Shown piece by piece: positions 33,570 to 43,559 of a DNA stretch of 64,000 nt (position 1 is its first letter; each line of letters starts with the position of its first letter). Origin of the DNA: Variovorax paradoxus B4. Its GTDB lineage: Bacteria > Pseudomonadota > Gammaproteobacteria > Burkholderiales > Burkholderiaceae_C. A program made the position numbers and the translations under genes. Under the pieces are notes generated by a model. It saw only the letters and a list, made by a program, of their open reading frames with translations, had not been told where the DNA came from and made no database searches. The DNA is taken from contig NC_022247.1 in NCBI RefSeq assembly GCF_000463015.1, positions 806,001 through 870,000 on the forward strand. Reading direction: 5' to 3'.

Positions 33570-36534
33570 CCAAGCCGCTGCCCAGCCGCATCACCGGCTT
33601 CGTCTATGGCGTTGCGGCGCTGTTTCTCGTGGCCGTGCTCGCCATTGCCGGCTTGATGGCCTGGCAGATGCGCCAAAAGGAGATGGCCGACAGCGAGGCC
33701 CAGGCCGTGCGGTTCATCGGCACCTCGGAGGCTGCGCTCAACCGCAGCCTGCTTGGGGTGAACACGCTGCTGGCGGGCCTGGGGCAGTTTCTGCGCAAAT
33801 CCAGCGAAGACAGCATCGCAGGCGACATTGCGCTGGCCGAGACCGCGCAATTGATCGAAACCAGCATTCGCCAGAGCCTGCTGGCGCGGTACGTCGCGTT
33901 CCTGACCCCGGAGGGCAAGGTGGTCGGGTCGTCCGACCGGCGGGGAGCAAAGCTGGCGGTGCAGCTGCCCAAAGGATTCCTGCAGGAGGTTCTGGGCCGC
34001 CCCGGATCCGTGATGTCGATCAGCGCGCCCTCGATCAGCCCGGCAACTTCTCAGCAGGTGCTGTACCTCGCGCACGTACTCACGCTCGCGGACGGCGGCA
34101 AGCTTGTCGCGGTGGCCGAAGTGCAGGTCTCGATGCTCACCACGATCCTTGCGCAAGGGGCCAACATCAAGGGGCTCGAAGTCACGCTGGAGCGCGAGGC
34201 CGGGCTGCTGCTGGCCAGCATGCCGCCGCGCGACGACCTTGCCGGGCGCATCCTCAGCCCCCCCTTGACCGACCATGCGGACGGACGTCCCCGGCACATG
34301 CTTTCACGGCTCAGCGGCGCTCCCGCCATCGTCGTTGCCCGGCCCACGCTGCATCGAAGCCTGCTGATCGTCGCGAGCATTCCGATCGAGTCCGCCCTCG
34401 CGGATTGGCGCAGGGACTGCAATGTCATTGCGGCTGCGGCCCTGGCCTTCGCGCTGATGATCCTCGCCGTCGCCTATTTCGCCCTTGCGCAGCTGCGGCG
34501 GCAGTGGCGCGCGCGCGCGGAACTGCTGCGCTCCAAGGCCACGCTGGACCAGGCGCTCGAATCCATGGTGGATGGCTTCGTGCTGCTCGACCCCAATGAC
34601 CGCGTCGTCACCTGGAACCGCCAGTTCGTGGATTTCTTTCCCTGGGCAGGGCCGTTGCTTGCCCCGTTGGTGCCGTTCCAGCGCATCGCGGAGCTGAACG
34701 CGCGCCACCTGCTGACGCAGAACGAGCAGGAGATCACGCTGCTGAACGGCCAGGTGATCGTTGCGGTGAACAGTCCCACGCCGGACGGCGGCCTGGTGTG
34801 CGTCTACCGCGACGTGACCGAGAAGAAGCGCCACATCGCGGACATCCTCGAAGGCAAGGCGCAGCTGCAGGCCACGCTGGACGCCCTGCCCGACGTGCTG
34901 ATGGACGCCGGCATCGATGGCCGGTGCTACAGCTTCCATTCGCCGCGCCGCCCCGGCCCGCGTTCAAGGTGCGGGAGCCCGTGGGCAAGCGGATGTCGGA
35001 CCTGCTGCCGGCGAATGCCGCTGCCGAGGTGATGGTGGCGCTGCGCGACGCCTTCGAAACAGGGTTTTCCGCCGGGCGGCAATTCGAGATCAGAACCGCC
35101 AAGGGTGCCACGTGGTTCGAGATTTCCGTCTCCCGCAAGGTGATCGGCGAAGGCGCCGCCGCGCGGTTCATCGTCATCCTGCGCGACATCACCGAGAGCA
35201 AGCTGGCCGCCCGCGAGATCGAGCATCTGGCCTTCTACGACACCCTGACCGGCCTGCCCAACCGCCGGCTGCTGCTGCATCGACTGCAAGCCACCATCGA
35301 CTCGAACGTCCGCCGCTCGCGCCATGGCGCGCTGCTGTTCATGGACCTGGACGATTTCAAGACGCTCAACGATGCGCTCGGACACGCCACGGGCGATGCG
35401 CTGTTGAAGCAGGTGGCCTTCCGGCTCCAGGACAGCCTGAAGGACGGCGGCACGGTCGCCCGGCTCGGAGGCGACGAATTCGTGATGCTGCTCGACAACC
35501 TCAGCGACGACCCCGGCGTTGCCGCGATGCAGGCCAACGCCGCCGGCGAGGCCATCCTCGCGGCGCTGAACGGGTCTTTCCAGCTCGCCGACCACCAGTA
35601 CCACAGCACCTGCAGCATTGGCGCCGTGGTGTTCAGCGGCACGCATCAGTCGCTGGAGGATCTGCTGAAGCAGGCGGACATCGCCATGTTCTACGCCAAG
35701 TCCGCAGGCGGCGACGCGCTGCGCTTTTTCGAGGCCTCGATGCAGACCGCCATCACCGCCCGCGCGACGCTGGAGAGCGAACTCCACGCGGCGCTGGCAG
35801 GCGGGCAGTTCGTGCTGCACTACCAGTCCCAGGTGACGTCGGAAGGGCACATCGTGGGCGCCGAGGTGTTGATCCGCTGGCAGCACCCGGTGCGGGGATT
35901 GGTGCAGCCCGGGGGCTTCATCGAGCTGGCGGAAGAAACCGGGCTGATCGTGCCGATCGGCATGTGGGTGCTGGAGACGGCCTGCATCCAGCTCGAGCGC
36001 TGGAGCCATGATCCGAGGCGCCGGCACCTGCGGCTGGCGGTCAACGTCAGCGCGCGCCAGTTCCGCACCGACGATTTCGTGGACCGCGTGCGCGACGTGC
36101 TCCAAAGAACCGGCGCGGACCCGACGCGGCTGGAGCTCGAGCTCACGGAAAGCCTGCTGCAGGACAAGGTGAGCGAAACGATCGACAAGATGCAGTCGCT
36201 CGCGACCCTGGGCGTGCGCTTTTCGATGGACGACTTCGGCACCGGCTTCTCGTCGCTTTCCTACATGACCCAGCTGCCGCTGAACCAGATCAAGGTCGAC
36301 AAGTTCTTCGTGCAGAGCATCGGCATCGATCCGAAGGTCGAGCTGATCATCCAGGCCATCATCGGAATGGCCCGCAACCTCGACCTCGAGATCGTGGCGG
36401 AGGGGGTCGAAACCCAGCCGCAGTTCGAATTTCTCCAGGCGCACGGCGCAATGCTGTGCCAGGGCTATCTGTTCAGCAGGCCGGTGCCGCTCGACCAGTT
36501 CGACGCGCAACTGGATGTCGAGATGGCGAACTGA
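33566..36534 (+). CDS. Membrane GGDEF-EAL c-di-GMP enzyme with one frameshift
   Basis: Read across one frameshift, the product is about 989 residues. GTG 33566 overlaps the binding-protein stop. Membrane segment 1 is at about 9-31, an extracytoplasmic sensor at about 32-280 and segment 2 at about 282-305. Two PAS-like units follow (about 320-540), the second broken at about 34945 where one base is missing from the run CCGCGCCGCCCC. The later frame continues AFKVREPVGKRMSDLLPANA, then GGDEF (about 556-715; RLGGDEFVMLLDN, intact) and EAL (about 725-985; EVL instead of EAL, with intact AVNVSARQF, LELTES, DDFGTGFSS, KVDKFF and EGVET). Both activities look possible if the frame is restored; as given, translation would stop before the enzymatic domains. 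Confidence 0.85.
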
Positions 36535-36563
36535 ACGCGCGCTGCGCTCATCAAGCGACTGCG

Positions 36564-38969
36564 ATGCGCCTCCCATTCCCCATCCTGCCCCGCCTGAGCC
36601 TGCGCGCCCGCCTGTCCGCCGGCGTGCTGGCGATCGTCTTCCTGACGACGATGGGCATCACCGCCGCAGCGCTCTATTTCGTGAAGCGCAACATGCAGGC
36701 GGCCATTGCCAGCGAGGAGTTCGAGCGGATCTCGGCCATCGCCGACGCGATGGACCAGAAGTTCCTGAGCCGGCGCACCTTGCTCAAGACCTTCGGCGAC
36801 GGTGTCGAGAGCCGCAATCTGGCTGGCGCCGAAGGACTGCAGGACCTGCTCATGCAGCATGAGTCGCTCAGGGAGGCGTTCGACAACGTGGCCTTCACCG
36901 GCATGGACGGCGAGCTCGTGGCCAACCTCAACGGCACGCAGCCGATCGGCAAGGTCAACATCAAGGACCGCGAGTACTTCCAGCGCACGGTCGCCGCCCG
37001 GGCGGGCATCATCTCGAAGCCATTCCGCAACCGCGTCAGCGGGCTGGCGCAAATCGCCATGACCGAACCCGTGCTCGATCGCGGCGGCAACGTCGCCTAT
37101 GTCATTTCGGCCTTCGTCAACCTCAAGGAACAGAACTTCCTGGGCGAGCTTTCCAACGTGAAGTTCGGCAAGAGCGGGTACATGTTCATCGCGAACACGG
37201 ACGGCATCGTCATCGACCATCCCGACAAGTCCCGGCTTCTTCAGCGCGCGGACGCCGGCGGGGGCCGGAACGCCGCCACCGAGCGCGCCATCGCAGGCTT
37301 CGAGGGCACGATGGAGGCCGTCGATCGCGCAGGCGTCCATGGCCTCTATGCCTTCAAGCGCATCCGCCAGACCAACTGGGTGCTGGGTGCGATGTATCCG
37401 CGGGACGAAGCCTTTGCCCGGATCGAGCAGGTCGAGCGCTACGCCTGGGCCGGTGCACTCCTGCTGACGCTGCTGGCCGGGGGGCTGGCCTTCATGACCG
37501 CGCGGGCGCAGCTCGCACCCTTGTCGCGCCTGCGCGAGCACATGCAGGTTTCGCGCGCCGCCACCGCCTACGCGCCCATGCGGGAGGCGCCGCCGGACGA
37601 CGAGGTCGGCGATCTCTCGCGAACCTTCGACCTGCTGATGATGGAGCGGCAGGCCGCGAACGAGAAGCTGGCCGCCAGCGAGAGATTCCTGCGCGACGTG
37701 ACCGACAACCTGCCGGCGGTGGTTGCGTACTTCGACAGCGACCAGCGCTGCCTTTTCGCGAACAAGGCCGGGCTCGGCATGCGCGGCAGAACCCCGGCCG
37801 ACATCGGGCGCATGACCATGCGGGAGTCGCTGCCCGACCACGTCTACCAGCAGCTCGTGCCGGGCATTGCCAAGGTGCTCGCGGGAACGCCAACCCGGAC
37901 CGAAGGCACCTACGAGCGCAACGGCAAGCAAGGCTTCTTCGAGTGCCATCTTGCGCCCGACATCCGCGACGGCGGCGTATTGGCCGGCTACTACGTGATG
38001 ACCTTCGACGTGAGCAAGCGCAAGCAGGCCGAAATGCACAGCGCCGGAAGCGAGCGGCGCCTGCGCGGGTTGACCGACAACGTGCCGGCGCTTCTTGCCG
38101 AGGTGGATCTCGAGGAGCGCGTGGTCTTCTGCAACGGCAAATACCAGGCCTGGCTCGGGGTCTCGCCGGACGCGATGACGAACCGGCCCATCCACGAGGC
38201 CCTCGGCGAGGCGCACTACGAAATCCGCAAACCGCTCCTGGCGCGAGCATTCGCGGGCGAGGTGGTCTCCTTCGAGCAGACCGCCAGCCTGCTGATCGGC
38301 GAGCGGACCTTGCAGACGACCTATCTGCCCCAGAGGAACGCAGAAGGCGCGGTCACCGGGCTGTACATCCTGTCGAACGACGTCACCGAGCTCAAGCAAA
38401 AGCAGGTGAAGCTGGATGCCCTCGCGCGCGAGGACGCGCTCACCGGCCTGCCCAACCGCCGGTCGTTCGAGGAACACGCGCGCGACGCCATGGCCAGGTC
38501 CCGGCGTGCCGGACTTCCGGTCTGCCTGCTGTTCCTGGACATCGACTACTTCAAGTCGATCAATGATTCGCTGGGCCATGCGGCGGGCGATGCAGTGCTC
38601 AGGGAGTTCGGCCGCCGGCTCAAGGAGAGCGTGCGCGAAACCGACATGGCGGCGCGCTACGCCGGCGACGAGTTCGTGATCCTTCTCGAAGGCGTCACCG
38701 GCGCCGCCGAGGCCCAGGTGGTCGCCGGCAAGGTGCTGGCCGCCATGCGGCCGGCTTTCCATCTGGCCAGCCGCACGCTGCAGGCCACCACCAGCATCGG
38801 CGTTGCGATCTCGGAGGAGGACGAGGATCTTTCGTCCCTGTTCGTGCGGGCCGACACGGCGCTCTATGCGGCCAAGAAAGAGGGAAAGAACCGGTTCATG
38901 ATGGCGGCGCCCAGGCCCGCAAACCCGGGCGGTGCGTCATGGCCGCGCGAAAAGCCTTCCAGCGCCTGA
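36564..38969 (+). CDS. dCACHE-HAMP-PAS-PAS-GGDEF diguanylate cyclase
   Basis: The product has 801 residues. Membrane segment 1 (about 15-38) precedes a periplasmic double-Cache domain (about 40-285; IKDREYFQRTVAARAGIISK; GKSGYMFIANTDGIVIDHPD) and segment 2 (about 290-312). HAMP follows, then two PAS units (about 370-490 and 500-625; FLRDVTDNLPAVVAYFDSDQ; LTDNVPALLAEVDLEER). The GGDEF domain (about 635-790) has DIDYFKSINDSLGHAAGD and AGDEF, a variant known to be active in many cyclases; it has a degenerate or absent RxxD inhibitory site. It makes c-di-GMP in response to a periplasmic small molecule. ATG 36564 is 29 bp after the GGDEF-EAL stop, same strand, so probably one operon. Confidence 0.93.
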   Translation: MRLPFPILPRLSLRARLSAGVLAIVFLTTMGITAAALYFVKRNMQAAIASEEFERISAIADAMDQKFLSRRTLLKTFGDGVESRNLAGAEGLQDLLMQHESLREAFDNVAFTGMDGELVANLNGTQPIGKVNIKDREYFQRTVAARAGIISKPFRNRVSGLAQIAMTEPVLDRGGNVAYVISAFVNLKEQNFLGELSNVKFGKSGYMFIANTDGIVIDHPDKSRLLQRADAGGGRNAATERAIAGFEGTMEAVDRAGVHGLYAFKRIRQTNWVLGAMYPRDEAFARIEQVERYAWAGALLLTLLAGGLAFMTARAQLAPLSRLREHMQVSRAATAYAPMREAPPDDEVGDLSRTFDLLMMERQAANEKLAASERFLRDVTDNLPAVVAYFDSDQRCLFANKAGLGMRGRTPADIGRMTMRESLPDHVYQQLVPGIAKVLAGTPTRTEGTYERNGKQGFFECHLAPDIRDGGVLAGYYVMTFDVSKRKQAEMHSAGSERRLRGLTDNVPALLAEVDLEERVVFCNGKYQAWLGVSPDAMTNRPIHEALGEAHYEIRKPLLARAFAGEVVSFEQTASLLIGERTLQTTYLPQRNAEGAVTGLYILSNDVTELKQKQVKLDALAREDALTGLPNRRSFEEHARDAMARSRRAGLPVCLLFLDIDYFKSINDSLGHAAGDAVLREFGRRLKESVRETDMAARYAGDEFVILLEGVTGAAEAQVVAGKVLAAMRPAFHLASRTLQATTSIGVAISEEDEDLSSLFVRADTALYAAKKEGKNRFMMAAPRPANPGGASWPREKPSSA

Positions 38970-39119
38970 GGCCCGCAGCACCGCGCGTGCGGTGCGCAAT
39001 CTGGACCTTGTCCTACGCCAAAAGCAACCATTGCCGGCCTAAATTGGCACCATCGTTTCACGGCGGGCACACAACACGCTATGGCATCGATCCCGCGGCG
39101 ACTGAAGGGAAAAAGAGCA

Positions 39120-41045
39120 ATGGCAGATCACGGCGCGGGGAGGGCACCCCTGAACCAACGCACTCTGACCGACGCCGATTTCCGGCTGATGGTCGATGCG
39201 GTCACCGACTACGCCATCATCGTCCTGGATCCTGGCGGCATCGTCATCAGCTGGAACGAGGGCGCTCGAAGGCTCAATGGCTACGACGCCCCGGAAGTCC
39301 TCGGGCGGCACTTCTCTCTTTTCTATCCGAGCGAACTGCTGGAGCAGAACCGGCCGGAACACGAACTCGAAACGGCGCGCCGGGAGGGGCGCCTGGCGGA
39401 AGAGGGCTGGCGCCTGCGCAGCGACGGCACCCGCTTCTGGGCCAGTGTCGTCATCACGCGGATCACCGGCGCCAGCGGAGAAGTCCGCGGCTTTTCGATC
39501 ATCACCAGGGATCGCAGCGAGCACCGCCGCCAGCACGAGATGCTGCGCATGAGCGAAGAGCGCTTCCGGCTGCTGGTGGAGGGTGTGAAGGACTATGCGA
39601 TCTTCATGCTCGACCCGGGCGGCCACATCGTGAGCTGGAATCTCGGCGCGCAGAAGAACAAGGGCTACGAGGCTTCCGAGATCATCGGACAGCATTTCTC
39701 CAGGTTCTATCCGGCGGAGGTTGCCGCCGCAGGCTGGCCGGAGCAGGAGCTGCGCAACGCGCTGCGGGACGGACGCTTCGAGGACGAAGGCTGGCGCATC
39801 CGCAAGGACGGCAGCCGGTTCTGGGCCAGCGTGGTGATCACCGCGCTGCACGATGCCTCCGGCAGGCACCGCGGATTCGCCAAGGTCACGCGCGACCTCA
39901 CGGAGCGCCGCCGCGTGACCGCGCTGGAGGACGAAGGGCGCCGCGTGACGAACTTCCTTGCGATGCTCGGGCACGAGCTGCGCAATCCGCTGGCGCCCAT
40001 CTCGAACGCGCTGGAGCTCCTCAAGCGCGAGACATCGGAATCGGCCGTGCTCGTGCACACCCGCGACATCATCGGCCGGCAGCTGCGGCAGATGACGAGG
40101 CTGGTGGACGACCTGCTCGACGTGGGCCGCATCACGAGCGGCAAGATCCATCTCGAGAACAAGCCGGTTTGCCTGCGCGACGCCATCGCCGAGGCCATCG
40201 AGGCGGTGCGCCCGCTGATCGAGAGCAAGTCGCAGGCACTGCACCTCCAGACGCAGGACGCGGACCCCTGGATCGCCGGGGACAGCGCGCGGGTCATCCA
40301 GATCGTCAGCAACCTGATCCACAACGCCGCAAAGTTCACCGGGAACGGCGGCAACATCCACGTGTCGCTCTCGCGAAGCGCAACGGATGCGGACATCAGC
40401 GTGCGCGACGACGGGCCCGGCATACCGCCGCAGGACCTGCAGCGGATCTTCGACCTGTTCGTGCAGGGCGAGCAGAACATGGCAAGGACGCAGGGCGGGC
40501 TGGGCCTGGGGCTCTGCCTGGTGCAGCAGCTGACGACGCTGCACGGAGGACGCGTCAGCGCGTTCAGCACCGGCAGGCCGGGCGAGGGCAGCGAATTCGT
40601 GGTGCAGTTCCCGACCACCCAGGCGCCGGTCTCCATGCTGGAGGCGCAGCCGCGGCCGGTGGGCGAGCAGCGCGTGCTGGTGGTGGACGACAACGTGGAT
40701 GCGGCCGAGACCATGGCGCTGCTGCTGGAGGCGCTGGGCTACAAGTCCAGCATCGCGCATGGCGGATTGGCCGCCATCGAGGCAGTGAGGGCGCAAGACC
40801 CGGATGTGGTGCTGCTGGACATCGGCCTGCCCGACCTGAGCGGCCATGAAGTCGCCCGGCGCCTGCGCTCCGAGATGATCAACCCGCCGCCGCTGATTGC
40901 CGTCACCGGCTACGGGCAGGCGAGCGACAGGGAAACCAGCCTCGAGGCGGGCTTCCGGGCCCACCTGACGAAGCCGGTCGACGTCGACAAGCTTTCGGCC
41001 TTGCTCGAACGCCTGCTGGAGCCGCCTCGCTTCAAGGCGGCGTAG
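39120..41045 (+). CDS. Soluble PAS-PAS hybrid histidine kinase
   Basis: The product has 641 residues with no membrane segment. Two tandem PAS domains (about 15-130 and 140-260) are nearly copies of each other (DYAIIVLDPGGIVISWNEGA and DYAIFMLDPGGHIVSWNLGA). The HisKA helix is NFLAMLGHELRNPLAPISNA with His285. HATPase_c has LIHNAAKFTGNGG, DDGPGIPP and GLGLGLCLVQQL. The C-terminal receiver has Asp567 (VLLDIGLPD) and Lys in LTKPVD. It should pass phosphate from His285 to Asp567; with no HPt or DNA-binding part, output must go through other proteins. ATG 39120 follows a purine-rich stretch; ATG 39081 would add 13 residues. It follows the cyclase on the same strand by 150 bp. Confidence 0.92.
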   Translation: MADHGAGRAPLNQRTLTDADFRLMVDAVTDYAIIVLDPGGIVISWNEGARRLNGYDAPEVLGRHFSLFYPSELLEQNRPEHELETARREGRLAEEGWRLRSDGTRFWASVVITRITGASGEVRGFSIITRDRSEHRRQHEMLRMSEERFRLLVEGVKDYAIFMLDPGGHIVSWNLGAQKNKGYEASEIIGQHFSRFYPAEVAAAGWPEQELRNALRDGRFEDEGWRIRKDGSRFWASVVITALHDASGRHRGFAKVTRDLTERRRVTALEDEGRRVTNFLAMLGHELRNPLAPISNALELLKRETSESAVLVHTRDIIGRQLRQMTRLVDDLLDVGRITSGKIHLENKPVCLRDAIAEAIEAVRPLIESKSQALHLQTQDADPWIAGDSARVIQIVSNLIHNAAKFTGNGGNIHVSLSRSATDADISVRDDGPGIPPQDLQRIFDLFVQGEQNMARTQGGLGLGLCLVQQLTTLHGGRVSAFSTGRPGEGSEFVVQFPTTQAPVSMLEAQPRPVGEQRVLVVDDNVDAAETMALLLEALGYKSSIAHGGLAAIEAVRAQDPDVVLLDIGLPDLSGHEVARRLRSEMINPPPLIAVTGYGQASDRETSLEAGFRAHLTKPVDVDKLSALLERLLEPPRFKAA

Positions 41046-41051
41046 AGCCGG

Positions 41052-41906
41052 TCAAGGCTGGATCGGGTGCGGCGGCTCCACCGGCAGCGCGCGCTTGTGG
41101 GCGCTCTTGCGATGCGTGGCAAGAATGATCTCGCGCGCCGCGGCGGCCACCGGCTTGCCTTCGAGGAAATCGTCGATCTGCTCGTAGCTGACGCCGAAGG
41201 CGTCCTCGTCGGGCTTGCCCGGCACCAGCGATTCGAGGTCCGCCGTGGGCACCTTGAACACCAGCTCGTCGGGCGCGCCGAGCCGCTGCGCGAGTGCGCG
41301 CACGCGGCGCTTGTTGAGGCCGGTGAGCGGCGTCACGTCGGCCGCGCCGTCGCCGAACTTGGTGAAGAAACCCATCAGCGCCTCGGCCGCATGGTCGGTG
41401 CCGATGACGATCCCGTCATGCGCGCCGGCCACCGCGAACTGCGCAATCATGCGCTGGCGCGCCTTGATGTTGCCGAGCACGAAGTCTTCGTGCGCCGCGT
41501 CGCGAAAGGCCAGGTCGCCGGTCTTCAGCGCCGCGAGCATGCCGTCGGCCGCCGGCCGGATGTCGACGGTGAGGACGCGGTCCGGCCTCATCAGCGCGAG
41601 CGAGGCCTGCGCCTCGGCTTCGTCCTTCTGCACGCCGTAGGGCAGGCGCATTGCGATGAAGGTGGCGCCGTAGCCTTGCGCGCGCAGCTTTTCGACGGCG
41701 CGCTGCGCCAGGCAGCCGGCGGTCAGCGAATCGACGCCGCCGCTGATGCCGAGCACCAGCGCCTTGAGGCCGGTGCTGCGCAGGTAGTCCGCGAGAAAGC
41801 CGGTGCGCCGCTCGATCTCCGCGGCAGCATCGAAGACGGGCGCGACATGCAGCGCCGCGATGATCTCGCGCTGCGTGGCGTCGACGGGAGAAAGGTCCTG
41901 GATCAT
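41052..41906 (-). CDS. nadE: Ammonia-dependent NAD+ synthetase
   Basis: The product has 284 residues and makes NAD+ from deamido-NAD+, ATP and ammonia. The PP-loop is [18 protein letters not shown]; other family motifs are [44 protein letters not shown] and [19 protein letters not shown]. The length and lack of an N-terminal nitrilase domain show it is the ammonia-dependent form. Last gene of a rep-lipoprotein-pldA-nadE run on the minus strand, 16 bp after the pldA stop, convergent with the hybrid kinase. Confidence 0.96.
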   Translation of the reverse strand: MIQDLSPVDATQREIIAALHVAPVFDAAAEIERRTGFLADYLRSTGLKALVLGISGGVDSLTAGCLAQRAVEKLRAQGYGATFIAMRLPYGVQKDEAEAQASLALMRPDRVLTVDIRPAADGMLAALKTGDLAFRDAAHEDFVLGNIKARQRMIAQFAVAGAHDGIVIGTDHAAEALMGFFTKFGDGAADVTPLTGLNKRRVRALAQRLGAPDELVFKVPTADLESLVPGKPDEDAFGVSYEQIDDFLEGKPVAAAAREIILATHRKSAHKRALPVEPPHPIQP

Positions 41907-41922
41907 GGTGTGGCTTGGCAGG

Positions 41923-43095
41923 TCAGAAGTCCACCAGGCTCAGGCCGATGCTGAGCACGGTGCGCTTGCGGTTGTAGTCCACCAGCGTGTCGCCGTAGCC
42001 ATGGAACAGCTGCGTATGGAAGCGCAGGTTGCTCTTGGTCGAATCGCCGATGGTCTTCAGCCACTCGAGACGGATCGACCCGCGGCCGCTTTCGCGCAGG
42101 TTGTTGCGCACCGTGACGCCCAGGGTGTTGTCGCGGTTGAAGTTCCAGCGGCCCGTGACTTCGGCGCGGCCGATGTAGTTGGAGATGTCGGGGTTGTCGT
42201 CCTTCGCGGCTTCTTCCGAAACCCGTTGCCAGATGCGCCCGGTGAGGCTGAAGCGGTCGCCGAGTTCGGCGCCGCCCATCAGGTAGACGCGGTTCCAGCT
42301 GCGTGACAGCGGCAGGCTCTGGCCGTTCGACTGGTGCACCAGGCCCACGCCCGCATAGCGCCAGCGCCAGCCGCCGGGCAGGTTGAAGTCGAGCGGATAG
42401 ACATACATCAGCTCGGGCTCGTGGTCGGTGGTGCGGAATGGCCGCGAGATCGAGCCGTTGAACAGCTGCCAGGTCGACTGCTGCGAGTACGCGAACCACA
42501 GCGAGTCCTTCTTGGCTGGCTCGTTCTGCGTGAGCAGGCCCTGGGCGACCTTGGTGCGCACCGACAGGCCGATGCGCATTTCGTTCGCCTGGTAGGCCAC
42601 GGGGGTTCCGGTGTGGCCTTCGGCCGGCGAGGTGGGCGTGTCGGGCTTGCTGGTGGCGGCCGAGGCCGACACGTTGAGCGGCCGATAGCCGCGGAACCCG
42701 AAGGTGCCGCAATCGGTGCCGTTCTCGAGCTCCCAGAAGCGAGACAGCGCCGAGTACTGGCGGTCGCGGCAGCCTTCGTTGGTGTCGACCGAGATCACGC
42801 GCGTGGCCGGTATCGAGGCGTCCACCGGCGGCGCCGGCTGCGTGTTGGCCAGCACCGGCGGCGCCACGGGCACCGAGACCGAAGGCAGCGTCTGCTGCTG
42901 CGCCCAGCGGTCGAAGCAGGCCAGGCGCGCTTCGTTGCTGTTGCCGAGTGCGGCGCATTGCTGCCACGTCAGCTGTGCGTCGGCCAGCGGACTGCGTGGC
43001 TGGTCGACGGCCTGCGCATGCGCGGTGGCGGCGCCGCCGAGGCAGGCCGCGAGGGTCGCCAGCCCGGAGAAGATGGCGTGTTTTCGTTGGGTCAT
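41923..43095 (-). CDS. pldA: Outer-membrane phospholipase A1 (OMPLA)
   Basis: The product has 390 residues. A signal peptide ([20 protein letters not shown]) is followed by an about 100-residue N-terminal extension with paired cysteines (CAALG, ACFDRW), then a PldA beta-barrel. The active-site signature is [20 protein letters not shown] (His, Ser) with Asn on neighbouring strands. The C terminus ends in [11 protein letters not shown], an outer-membrane targeting pattern with a terminal aromatic residue. OMPLA hydrolyses phospholipids that reach the outer leaflet. ATG 43095 overlaps the lipoprotein stop by 4 bp (ATGA). Confidence 0.93.
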   Translation of the reverse strand: MTQRKHAIFSGLATLAACLGGAATAHAQAVDQPRSPLADAQLTWQQCAALGNSNEARLACFDRWAQQQTLPSVSVPVAPPVLANTQPAPPVDASIPATRVISVDTNEGCRDRQYSALSRFWELENGTDCGTFGFRGYRPLNVSASAATSKPDTPTSPAEGHTGTPVAYQANEMRIGLSVRTKVAQGLLTQNEPAKKDSLWFAYSQQSTWQLFNGSISRPFRTTDHEPELMYVYPLDFNLPGGWRWRYAGVGLVHQSNGQSLPLSRSWNRVYLMGGAELGDRFSLTGRIWQRVSEEAAKDDNPDISNYIGRAEVTGRWNFNRDNTLGVTVRNNLRESGRGSIRLEWLKTIGDSTKSNLRFHTQLFHGYGDTLVDYNRKRTVLSIGLSLVDF

Positions 43096-43559
43096 TGGTT
43101 TCCTTGCGTTCCCCCCGTCTTGTTCAGCACGAACGGATGCGTGCTTTCGTCCGCGGCGTTGCGCCACGTGCCCCTGAATTCCCGGCCGCAGGAGCCGGGT
43201 TGCAGGGTGCCGGCCCAGACGCCGCTGATCGCGCGGCCGTCCAGCGATTCGTCGATGGAAAGGGCGCCTTCATCGTCGACGTCGCCCGCGAGCTGCGCCA
43301 CCGAAGGCTGGGCGCTGCCGCCGGCGGCGTGGCGCGTGATGGTGCCGCGCACGCCGGCGTATTCGGGGTGCCTGCCGAGCTGCACCGTGGCCACGGCGGC
43401 AGAGCCGTCGAAGCGCGCCTCCCAGCGTCCGTAGAGCGACTGCAGCGGCAGCTCGCGCGCATCGGCGGGGCAGTCGGCGCCATTGCCGCCCTGTGTTGCC
43501 GTGGCGCAGCCCGTGGCGGCCAGAAGAGCGGCAAGGAAGGCGGGCAGCAGCCTCTTCAT
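43092..43559 (-). CDS. Small predicted lipoprotein, 155 aa
   Basis: The signal ends in a lipobox (KRLLPAFLAALLAATGCATA, Cys18). The mature domain is a beta-rich unit (LYGRWEARFDGSAAVATVQL; GVWAGTLQPGSCGREFRGTW) with several Gly-Thr-Trp patterns and two Cys. No family is recognised. It is anchored in the envelope, and the 4-bp overlaps with both neighbours (rep helicase upstream and pldA downstream) suggest strict co-translation. Confidence 0.8.
   Translation of the reverse strand: MKRLLPAFLAALLAATGCATATQGGNGADCPADARELPLQSLYGRWEARFDGSAAVATVQLGRHPEYAGVRGTITRHAAGGSAQPSVAQLAGDVDDEGALSIDESLDGRAISGVWAGTLQPGSCGREFRGTWRNAADESTHPFVLNKTGGTQGNQ

Noticed and set aside
38978..38995. Hairpin GCACCGC-GCGT-GCGGTGC after the GGDEF gene
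   Set aside because: Perfect stem but no T-run on either side, so not called as a terminator.
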